A stretch of 64,000 nt of DNA, taken from Pseudomonas sp. UBA1879 (GTDB taxonomy: Bacteria > Pseudomonadota > Gammaproteobacteria > Pseudomonadales > Pseudomonadaceae). The notes beneath the pieces are model-generated. The model worked only from the letters and a program-made list of their open reading frames with translations, did no database searches and was not told where the DNA came from. The stretch covers positions 268,727 through 332,726 of the forward strand of contig NZ_DDHJ01000013.1 in assembly GCF_002338065.1 (NCBI RefSeq). Reading direction: 5' to 3'. Shown here piece after piece: positions 15,888 through 23,185 of this stretch (position 1 is its first letter; the number at the start of each line of letters is the position of its first letter). The position numbers were made by a program, and so were the translations under genes.

Positions 15888-17396
15888 TTAGTTGTTGTAC
15901 AGATCGATGATCGCACTCACTGCCTGAGTCTTGACCTTCGAAGCATCGTTACGCGCCTGTTCGATCTTGTTCAAGTAATGCTCGTCGATGTCACCGGTCA
16001 CGTACTTGCCGTCGAAGACCGAACAGTCGAAATTGTCGATCTTGATCTTTTTGCTGCCACTCACCGCCTCGATCAGGTCAGTCAGATCCTGATAGACCAG
16101 CCAGTCGGCGCCGATGAGGTCGGCCACGTCCTGAGTGGAACGGTTGTGAGCGATCAGCTCGTGGGCACTCGGCATGTCGATGCCGTAGACGTTGGGGAAG
16201 CGTACGGCGGGGGCCGCGGAACAGAAGTACACGTTCTTGGCACCGGCTTCGCGGGCCATCTGAATGATCTGCTTGCACGTGGTGCCGCGCACGATGGAGT
16301 CATCCACCAGCATCACGTTCTTGCCGCGGAACTCGAGCTCGATGGCATTGAGCTTCTGGCGCACGGATTTCTTGCGCGCTGCCTGGCCCGGCATGATGAA
16401 GGTACGGCCGATGTAGCGGTTCTTGACGAAGCCTTCGCGAAATTTCACGCCCAGGTGGTTCGCCAACTCCAGCGCCGCGGTGCGGCTGGTGTCAGGAATC
16501 GGGATGACCACGTCGATGTCGTGATCAGGACGCTCACGCAGAATCTTGTCGGCCAGCTTCTCGCCCATACGCAGACGCGCCTTGTACACCGAGATGCCGT
16601 CGATGATCGAGTCCGGACGGGCCAGGTAGACGTGTTCGAAGATGCACGGTGCGTATTTCGGGTTGGTCGCGCACTGACGGGTATGCAGCTTGCCGTCTTC
16701 GGTGATGTACACCGCTTCGCCCGGCGCAAGATCGCGGATCAGGGTGAAGCCCAGTACGTCGAGGGCAACGCTTTCCGAGGCGATCATGTACTCCACGCCT
16801 TCGTCGGTGTGGCGCTGGCCGAACACGATCGGGCGAATGGCGTCCGGGTCGCGGAAGCCGACGATGCCGTAACCGGTGATCATCGCTACAACCGCATAAC
16901 CACCACGGCAACGGTTATGCACGTCGGTGACAGCTGCGAAGATGTCTTCTTCGGTCGGTTGCAGCTTGCCGCGCACCGCCAGCTCGTGAGCGAAGACGTT
17001 GAGCAAGACTTCCGAGTCGGAGTTGGTGTTGACGTGGCGCAGGTCGGATTCGTAAATCTCCTTGGCCAGCTGCTCGACGTTGGTCAGGTTGCCGTTGTGC
17101 GCCAGGGTGATGCCGTACGGCGAGTTGACGTAGAACGGCTGGGCTTCGGCCGAGGTCGAGCTGCCTGCGGTGGGATAACGGACGTGACCGATGCCCATGT
17201 GACCGACCAGGCGCTGCATATGGCGCTGATGGAACACATCACGAACCAGACCGTTGTCCTTGCGCAGGAACAACCGGCCGTCATGGCTGGTCACGATACC
17301 GGCAGCGTCCTGGCCGCGGTGCTGGAGGACGGTAAGCGCGTCATACAGCGCCTGATTGACGTTCGACTTGCCGACGATACCGACGATGCCACACAT
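15888..17396 (-). CDS. purF: Amidophosphoribosyltransferase
   Basis: PurF (502 aa) catalyses the first step of purine synthesis, transferring glutamine ammonia to PRPP. The start at 17396 places Cys2 (MCGIVGIVG) as the N-terminal nucleophile after Met removal; an upstream frame with three more codons would bury it and is wrong. The glutaminase domain covers about 2-240 (HRGQDAAGI), and the phosphoribosyltransferase domain has the PRPP loop VMLVDDSIVRGTT. It follows cvpA by 12 bases, the same pair as in E. coli. Confidence 0.97.
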   Translation of the reverse strand: MCGIVGIVGKSNVNQALYDALTVLQHRGQDAAGIVTSHDGRLFLRKDNGLVRDVFHQRHMQRLVGHMGIGHVRYPTAGSSTSAEAQPFYVNSPYGITLAHNGNLTNVEQLAKEIYESDLRHVNTNSDSEVLLNVFAHELAVRGKLQPTEEDIFAAVTDVHNRCRGGYAVVAMITGYGIVGFRDPDAIRPIVFGQRHTDEGVEYMIASESVALDVLGFTLIRDLAPGEAVYITEDGKLHTRQCATNPKYAPCIFEHVYLARPDSIIDGISVYKARLRMGEKLADKILRERPDHDIDVVIPIPDTSRTAALELANHLGVKFREGFVKNRYIGRTFIMPGQAARKKSVRQKLNAIELEFRGKNVMLVDDSIVRGTTCKQIIQMAREAGAKNVYFCSAAPAVRFPNVYGIDMPSAHELIAHNRSTQDVADLIGADWLVYQDLTDLIEAVSGSKKIKIDNFDCSVFDGKYVTGDIDEHYLNKIEQARNDASKVKTQAVSAIIDLYNN

Positions 17397-17408
17397 GCGA
17401 CACAACCC

Positions 17409-17996
17409 CTACTTAGTGGAACTGGATTTACCGATCACATCCTGCGGCGTTGCCGTCGGCAGGAGCTGATCCTTGAACGGGATATCAACAGGTACGCTGA
17501 TCCCGCTGGCTAGCCACTTGCTGGACATCCCGAGAATCAGGTTTTTCGACCAGTCAGCGACCATTACGAACTGCGGCAGCAATCGGGACTGCTGCCACCA
17601 TTGATCCTGTTGTACCGGGCCGAGGCTCAACAGCCCGACCGCCACCACAACCAGCAAGCCCCCACGCGCGGCGCCGAAGACCATGCCCAGAAAACGATCG
17701 GTCCCGGACAGCCCGGTGACGCGAATCAGTTCTCCGATAAGAAAGTTGACCATGGCGCCGACCAAGAGCGTGGCGACGAAAAGAATGGTGCAGCCCGCAA
17801 TCACGCGCGCCGAAGGTGTTTCGATGTAGTTGACCAGATACTGGGCCAGCGAACCGCCAAACATCCAGGCAACGGCACCTGCGATGATCCAGGTCAGCAA
17901 GGACAGCGCTTCCTTGACGAAGCCGCGCTTGAGACTGATCAAAGCGGAGATGGCGACAATCGCAATGATCGCCCAGTCAACCGGAGTAAATGACAC
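17409..17996 (-). CDS. cvpA: CvpA family inner-membrane protein
   Basis: CvpA (195 aa) is a small membrane protein named for colicin V production in E. coli, where it is encoded upstream of purF as it is here. Four hydrophobic segments are visible: VDWAIIAIVAISALISL, ALSLLTWIIAGAVAWMFGG, VIAGCTILFVATLLVGAMV and GLLVVVAVGLLSLG. The core LSLKRGF-like loop and GFVKEALSL are typical. Its general role in envelope function is not fully known. Confidence 0.93.
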   Translation of the reverse strand: MSFTPVDWAIIAIVAISALISLKRGFVKEALSLLTWIIAGAVAWMFGGSLAQYLVNYIETPSARVIAGCTILFVATLLVGAMVNFLIGELIRVTGLSGTDRFLGMVFGAARGGLLVVVAVGLLSLGPVQQDQWWQQSRLLPQFVMVADWSKNLILGMSSKWLASGISVPVDIPFKDQLLPTATPQDVIGKSSSTK

Positions 17997-18153
17997 GTTG
18001 CAGCCTACAGACTGATAAGGCGGCGCATTTTAGCAGAGCGCTCGCCCGGCGGTAAGCAGGGATTATGGATAGTCGCCAATTAAGGCGAACGATTGGACTT
18101 TGGCCCTGCGACAGCCGGCGTGCCGGCTGCTACACGATTCAGCACGCCTGGAG

Positions 18154-18840
18154 CTATTTACGCTCTGGCTGAAAGCGGACCACGATGCCTTTGAGCTTTT
18201 GCTGCTTGTCGAGTTGGTCTCGCAAGCGGTCGGCCTCTGCGCGCTCGATCAGCGGCCCGACGAACACACGGTTCACGCCATCAGACGTCCGAATGTACGC
18301 GTTGTAGCCTTGGGTTCGCAGGGTTTTCTGCAGGGTGTCAGCGTTTGCCCGGTTGGACAAGCTGGCCACTTGCACGGCCCACGTGATGGACAAGCCATTG
18401 GGATCGACGCGGTTGGTGTCCTGAGCCAACGCAGGCGGCGCGGCGGGCGTCGGCGCGGGTGCACTTTTGGCTGGTGCAGGCGCCTGGGCTGGCACTGCCG
18501 GTTTTGCTGCGGGCGCAACTTTAGCTTGCGGGGCAGCCTTGGTCGGCGCCGGAGCAATCGGCATCGAAGGCGGTTGATGATTGACCGGTTGCGCGGGTTG
18601 AGCCAGCTCCTCGTCGCTCGGTACAGGCTCTTGCGGCAGCGGCTGCTGCTCGGGAACGGTCACCGGCTCAACCTTGATCGGCGTAGCGGCAGGTGCCTGA
18701 GGCGCCGCCGGGGCGTCCACCTGTACATGGCGCGCTTCGTCCTGACGCGAAAACAGCATCGGCAGAAAGATCACCGCAATGGCAATCAGTACCAGGGCAC
18801 CGACCATCCGCTGCTTGTACGCCTTATCCAGCAAAGCCAT
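18154..18840 (-). CDS. SPOR-domain protein (DedD-like)
   Basis: The 228-residue protein has a short cytoplasmic start, one membrane segment (MVGALVLIAIAVIFLPMLF, residues 12-30), a long Pro/Ala/Gln-rich periplasmic linker (about 40-145) and a C-terminal SPOR domain (about 152-225; WAVQVASLSNRANADTLQK) that binds denuded septal peptidoglycan. This is the layout of DedD, a cell-division protein, and the position next to folC and cvpA is also that of E. coli dedD. The start lies three bases after the folC stop. Confidence 0.88.
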   Translation of the reverse strand: MALLDKAYKQRMVGALVLIAIAVIFLPMLFSRQDEARHVQVDAPAAPQAPAATPIKVEPVTVPEQQPLPQEPVPSDEELAQPAQPVNHQPPSMPIAPAPTKAAPQAKVAPAAKPAVPAQAPAPAKSAPAPTPAAPPALAQDTNRVDPNGLSITWAVQVASLSNRANADTLQKTLRTQGYNAYIRTSDGVNRVFVGPLIERAEADRLRDQLDKQQKLKGIVVRFQPERK

Positions 18841-18843
18841 GTG

Positions 18844-20130
18844 TCACTTCCTCCGTGACGCGCCAGCAAGCCATTCCAGGGCCTCGGCTACGCAATAAAA
18901 AGACCCGAACAGAACGATTTCGTCATCGGTCGTGGCGTGGGCGCATTGTGCTTCCAGCGCCAGTGCGACACTGGGGTAGGACGTCACGACCGCGCCAAGG
19001 TTCTGCAAGGTCTCGGCAATCTCTTGCTCGGAGCGGCTGCGTGGCGTCGGCAAAGGCGCCACCGCCCAGCTGTCGAAGCAAGCCGTCAGCGCGCTCAGCA
19101 CGCCACTCAGATCCTTATCATTGAGCAGGCCGAACACTGCCAGACGCTTGCCCTTGACGGGCCGCTGATGCAGACGCTGGGCAAGGAACACCGCCGCATG
19201 GGGATTGTGACCGACGTCGAGCAGCACCTGCAGGCGTTTGCCCTGCCAGTCGAAAGCGCGACGATCCAGACGTCCGGTCACTCGCGTATCCGACAACGCC
19301 TGGCGAATCGACGCCTCTTGCCAAGGCAAACCCAGCAGCAGGTAAGCCTGCAGCGCCAGCGCCGCATTTTGCATCGGCAAGTCGAGGAACGGCAGATCGA
19401 GCAGCTCGACGCGCTGGCCGCTGGCATCAGTGCCGAACCAGCTCCAGGTGGTTGTGCCCATGCTCAAATCGAAGTCAGTACCTCGCAATGACAGCGGGCA
19501 GTGCAGGGACTTGGCCTGATCCAGTAGCGGCTGAGGCGGGTCAACATCGCCGCACAACGCAGGACGGCCTTCGCGAAAGATCCCCGCCTTCTCGAACGCC
19601 ACCGACTCACGGGTGTTCCCGAGCCACTCGGCGTGGTCGACACCAATGCTGGTCACCAGCGCCATGTCCGCGCCGATCAGGTTTACGGCGTCAAGCCGCC
19701 CGCCGAGGCCGACCTCCAGCACAACGGCGTCGAGCGCCGCTTGCTCGAACAGCCAGAACGCCGCGAGGGTGCCCATCTCGAAATAGGTCAGGGAAACATC
19801 GCCGCGCGCCTTCTCGATGACCTCGAAGGCTTCGCACAGCTGTTCGTCCGTAGCCTCGACACCCTGCACCTGCACCCGCTCGTTATAACGCACCAGATGC
19901 GGCGAGCTGTAGACGCCGACCTTGAGCCCTTGGGCTTGCAACAAGGAAGCGATGAAAGCGCACGTTGAGCCTTTGCCATTGGTACCGGTCACCGTGATGA
20001 CACGCGGCGCGGGACGGCTCAAACCGATGTGCAGCGCCACCTGCCGCGCCCGATCCAGCCCCATGTCGATGGCCGATGGATGCAGTTGCTCCAGATAGCT
20101 GAGCCAGTCGCTCAGGGAGCGTGCGGTCAT
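18844..20130 (-). CDS. folC: Bifunctional folylpolyglutamate / dihydrofolate synthase
   Basis: FolC (428 aa) adds glutamate to dihydropteroate and to tetrahydrofolates. The Mur-ligase-like fold shows the ATP loop TVTGTNGKGSTCAF (about residues 45-58), the Mg/folate region SSPHLVRYNERVQV and the C-terminal domain with LLDVGHNPHAA. Its ATG overlaps the accD stop by four bases (ATGA), which implies translational coupling between lipid and folate genes in this operon. Confidence 0.96.
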   Translation of the reverse strand: MTARSLSDWLSYLEQLHPSAIDMGLDRARQVALHIGLSRPAPRVITVTGTNGKGSTCAFIASLLQAQGLKVGVYSSPHLVRYNERVQVQGVEATDEQLCEAFEVIEKARGDVSLTYFEMGTLAAFWLFEQAALDAVVLEVGLGGRLDAVNLIGADMALVTSIGVDHAEWLGNTRESVAFEKAGIFREGRPALCGDVDPPQPLLDQAKSLHCPLSLRGTDFDLSMGTTTWSWFGTDASGQRVELLDLPFLDLPMQNAALALQAYLLLGLPWQEASIRQALSDTRVTGRLDRRAFDWQGKRLQVLLDVGHNPHAAVFLAQRLHQRPVKGKRLAVFGLLNDKDLSGVLSALTACFDSWAVAPLPTPRSRSEQEIAETLQNLGAVVTSYPSVALALEAQCAHATTDDEIVLFGSFYCVAEALEWLAGASRRK

Positions 20131-21047
20131 ATATTGGCCGGTGCTGGAGGCACCACGATCGGCTCGAGTTTTGGCGCAACGAATTTAGGGGTTGGCAGCC
20201 CCATCATCTGAGCCAGCAGGTTACCCAGACGCTGACGCAGCTCCTGGCGGTGGACGATCATGTCGATCGCGCCGTGATCCAGCAGGAATTCGCTGCGCTG
20301 GAAGCCTTCCGGCAGTTTTTCACGCACGGTCTGCTCGATCACGCGTGGACCCGCAAAGCCGATCAGCGCTTTCGGCTCGGCAACGATCACGTCGCCCAGC
20401 ATCGCCAGACTGGCGGAAACGCCGCCATAGACCGGATCGGTCAATACGGAAATGAAAGGAATACCCTCCTCACGCAAACGTGCCAGCACGGCGGAGGTCT
20501 TGGCCATCTGCATCAGGGAGATCAGCGCCTCCTGCATGCGCGCGCCACCCGAGGCCGCGAAACAGATCATCGGGCAGCGTTTTTCCAGGGCGTAGTTGGC
20601 CGCCTGAACGAAACGCTCGCCGACGATGGCGCCCATGGAACCGCCCATGAACGAGAACTCAAAGGCGCTGCAGACCACCGGCATACCCAGCAGCGTGCCG
20701 CTCATGGAAATCAGCGCGTCCTTTTCACCCGTCTGCTTCTGGGCAGCGGTGAGGCGGTCTTTGTATTTTTTGCTGTCGCGGAATTTCAGGCGGTCGACGG
20801 GCTCAAGATCGGCCCCGATTTCCTGACGGCCTTCGACATCAAGGAAGATATTCAGACGCGCGCGGGCGTCGATACGCATGTGGTGATTGCACTTTGGACA
20901 GACGTCGAGGGTCTTTTCCAGCTCCGGACGATACAGGACCGCCTCGCAGGATGGGCACTTGTGCCAAAGGCCTTCAGGTACCGAGCTTTTTTTGACCTCG
21001 GAACGCATGATCGAAGGGATCAGTTTGTCTACCAACCAGTTGCTCAT
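20127..21047 (-). CDS. accD: Acetyl-CoA carboxylase carboxyltransferase subunit beta
   Basis: AccD (306 aa) with AccA transfers CO2 from carboxybiotin to acetyl-CoA to give malonyl-CoA. The N-terminal four-Cys zinc ribbon is clear (LWHKCPSCEAVLY..CPKCNHHM, about residues 25-50), followed by the crotonase-like domain with FAASGGARMQEALISLMQM and PVYGGVSASLAMLGD. The start is MSNWLVDKLIP at 21047; the longer frame to 21104 is unlike the family. Confidence 0.96.
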   Translation of the reverse strand: MSNWLVDKLIPSIMRSEVKKSSVPEGLWHKCPSCEAVLYRPELEKTLDVCPKCNHHMRIDARARLNIFLDVEGRQEIGADLEPVDRLKFRDSKKYKDRLTAAQKQTGEKDALISMSGTLLGMPVVCSAFEFSFMGGSMGAIVGERFVQAANYALEKRCPMICFAASGGARMQEALISLMQMAKTSAVLARLREEGIPFISVLTDPVYGGVSASLAMLGDVIVAEPKALIGFAGPRVIEQTVREKLPEGFQRSEFLLDHGAIDMIVHRQELRQRLGNLLAQMMGLPTPKFVAPKLEPIVVPPAPANI

Positions 21048-21339
21048 GCTTTCTTTCTCCAGTACCGGTGGCCTGAACGCGATGGCCATCGAGGCCAGGC
21101 GCATGCCTTTAAACTAAATTCATGTGCAGTGTGGCGAACTGTCCTGCAACGATCGGCGCCAACGCCTGACCTGCTGCTGCGACACCCTCGTCGACACTGC
21201 CCTCAACCGCTTGCATCGAGACGCGTAAACGTCTTCGCTCGTTCAATTTTGGCAACCCGCGAACCGTGGTCGCAGGGTAGTGGACGGTGATCGCCTGTGT
21301 GCCGTCACATTGGTGGCCATCACCAACGGAAAAAACCCT
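21048..21339. other. Intergenic region between trpF and accD
   Basis: 292 bases lie between the trpF stop and the accD start on the same strand. No gene, hairpin terminator or clear sigma-70 promoter stands out. Its size suggests that accD-folC-dedD has its own promoter here. Confidence 0.4.
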
Positions 21340-21960
21340 TCAGACCCCGCGGACCGCGCTCATGAAGGCGCGAATCTTGTCGTGATCCTTGCGCCCCTTG
21401 GACTTTTCCACGCCGCCGCTAACGTCCACGGCATAAGGACGAACCTGGGCAATCGCCTGCGACACGTTAGCCGACGTCAGCCCGCCTGCGAGGATGATCG
21501 GTTTGCTCAAGTGTTTTGGAATCAACGCCCAGTCGAAAGTTTCGCCCGTGCCGCCCGGCACGCCCGCGACGTAAGTGTCGAGCAAAATGCCGCTGGCTTT
21601 CTGGTAAAGCGCGCAGTTGGCCGCGATATCGTCACCGGCCTGCACCCGCAAGGCTTTGATCCACGGGCGATGGTAGCCCTCGCATTGTTCGGGGGTCTCG
21701 TCGCCATGGAACTGAATGAGGTCAAGCGGGACGGTATCCAGCAGCGACTTGAGCGCCTGTCGCTCGGCATTGACGAACAGCCCGACGGTGCTGACGAACG
21801 GGGGGAGTTGGGCAATGATCGCCTGGGCCTGCTCGGCGGTGACGGCCCGAGGACTCTTGGGGTAGAACACGAAACCGATGGCATCGGCTCCCGCGTCGAC
21901 AGCGGCCAGCGCATCGTCTATGCAGGTAATACCGCAGATCTTGCTGCGAACGGCTGACAT
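21340..21960 (-). CDS. trpF: Phosphoribosylanthranilate isomerase
   Basis: TrpF (206 aa) isomerises phosphoribosylanthranilate in tryptophan synthesis. It is a small TIM barrel with the catalytic Cys in KICGIT (residue 9), FVFYPKSPR, LIQFHGDE and the catalytic Asp in VDVSGGVE near the C-terminus. In Pseudomonas trpF is not with the other trp genes but between truA and accD, as here. Confidence 0.96.
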   Translation of the reverse strand: MSAVRSKICGITCIDDALAAVDAGADAIGFVFYPKSPRAVTAEQAQAIIAQLPPFVSTVGLFVNAERQALKSLLDTVPLDLIQFHGDETPEQCEGYHRPWIKALRVQAGDDIAANCALYQKASGILLDTYVAGVPGGTGETFDWALIPKHLSKPIILAGGLTSANVSQAIAQVRPYAVDVSGGVEKSKGRKDHDKIRAFMSAVRGV

Positions 21961-22019
21961 GCAGTGAATACCTCAAGCCTTGCGAAAGTCACGGATGGTA
22001 GCAAATGCTGTTCAGGGCG

Positions 22020-22844
22020 TCAGCCGCCAAGTTCCGAGAACCCTGTAAGAAAGTGCGGGCCGATGTAGCGATCCGGCAGCGGGAACTCGTCGCGGTACTC
22101 AACCTGTACCAGATACAGACCGAACGGGTGCGCGGTTACACCGCCTGTGCGTCGCACCCGGCTTTCCAGCACTTCGCTTGCCCACTCCACGGGTCGCTCC
22201 CCTGCCCCGATGGTCATCAGAACGCCCGCGATGTTACGCACCATGTGATGCAGAAACGCGTTGGCACGGATGTCGATGACGATCATCTTGCCGTGACGCG
22301 TGACGCGCAGGTGGTGGATCTGCTTGATAGGCGACTTGGCCTGGCATTGCCCCGCCCGAAACGCGCTGAAATCGTGAGTGCCCACCAGGTATTCCGCCGC
22401 CAGCGCCATGCGTTCGACGTCCAGCGGACGGTGATTCCAGGTGATTTCCTGGCCCAGGTGCGCCGGGCGGATCTGATCGTTGTAGATCACGTAGCGATAG
22501 CGTCGGGCGATAGCCTTGAAGCGCGCGTGAAAGTGCGCAGGCATTTCTCTGGCCCACGTCACACTGACGTCGTGAGGCAGATTGATGTTGGCGCCCATGG
22601 TCCAGGCTTTCATGCTGCGCACGGCCCGGGTGTCGAAATGCACGACCTGGCCGCAGGCGTGAACTCCGGCATCGGTTCGTCCTGCGCACATGAGGGAAAC
22701 CGGCGAGTCGGCGACTTTCGACAAGGCGTTTTCCAGTGTCTCCTGAACGGTCAGGACGCCGCTCAACTGGCGCTGCCAGCCGCTGTAGCGTGAACCTTTG
22801 TATTCGACGCCCAGTGCGATTCTGGAAAAACCTTCAGCGGCCAT
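22020..22844 (-). CDS. truA: tRNA pseudouridine(38-40) synthase
   Basis: TruA modifies U38-U40 in the tRNA anticodon stem. The catalytic Asp lies in CAGRTDAGVHA; RIALGVEYKGSRYSGWQRQ opens the domain and FLHHMVRNIAGVLM is a further motif. The start is uncertain. The frame extends to 22913 with a TTG codon, but the first ATG is at 22844 (MAAEGFSRIALG), giving 274 residues, the usual family size. No strong ribosome site precedes either. It lies between fimV and trpF, the Pseudomonas order. Confidence 0.92.
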   Translation of the reverse strand: MAAEGFSRIALGVEYKGSRYSGWQRQLSGVLTVQETLENALSKVADSPVSLMCAGRTDAGVHACGQVVHFDTRAVRSMKAWTMGANINLPHDVSVTWAREMPAHFHARFKAIARRYRYVIYNDQIRPAHLGQEITWNHRPLDVERMALAAEYLVGTHDFSAFRAGQCQAKSPIKQIHHLRVTRHGKMIVIDIRANAFLHHMVRNIAGVLMTIGAGERPVEWASEVLESRVRRTGGVTAHPFGLYLVQVEYRDEFPLPDRYIGPHFLTGFSELGG

Positions 22845-23018
22845 TTCGGCGGCGGCTGTTTCTGCCTCTGTGTCTGTGGTTGCCAAGTGCTTAAAGCCTG
22901 TCGATGTGCGCAAGGGCGGCCATTATACGGATGAAGAGAAAAGACGCCATTGGCACTCGACCAGAGCGATCCCGAGTTGCAGCCAGGCACACACCTGCTG
23001 CAGGCCACCACTTGTTTC

Positions 23019-23100
23019 AATGGAATGAGCATGCTCACGAAGAGGTGCGTTCGGTCGCAGATGATTGCCGCCGGAACACCTGCGTTCGTGGACAAGCTCA
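23019..23100. repeat. REP-type inverted pair between fimV and truA
   Basis: TGGAATGAGCATGCTCACGA (23021) and the inverted TTCGTGGACAAGCTCA (23084) flank a spacer with AGGTGCGTTC and its near-inverse GAACACCTGCGTTC. This looks like a degenerate REPIN. It lies past the fimV terminator. Confidence 0.5.
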
Positions 23101-23131
23101 CGCCCTGAAAGCTTTCAACACCGCTGACAGC

Positions 23132-23163
23132 AAAAAACAAAAACGACCGCCGAAGCGGTCGTT
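23132..23163 (-). terminator. Intrinsic terminator of fimV
   Basis: On the minus strand AACGACCGC, a TTCG tetraloop and GCGGTCGTT are followed by a T-rich tail (TTTGTTTTTT). It is 23 bases past the fimV stop, so truA probably has its own promoter. Confidence 0.9.
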
Positions 23164-23185
23164 TCCATGGGCGCTGACGAGCGGA

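Noticed and set aside
15525..17513. 662-codon open frame on the plus strand
   Set aside because: It is entirely antisense to metZ, purF and cvpA, with His/Arg/Val-rich composition typical of the complementary frame of GC-rich genes.
20121..21290. 389-codon plus-strand frame
   Set aside because: Antisense to accD; it ends in the non-coding gap before trpF and shows no protein features.
21048..21339. Possible riboswitch before accD
   Set aside because: I could not find a conserved core or a switching stem pair, only scattered short palindromes.
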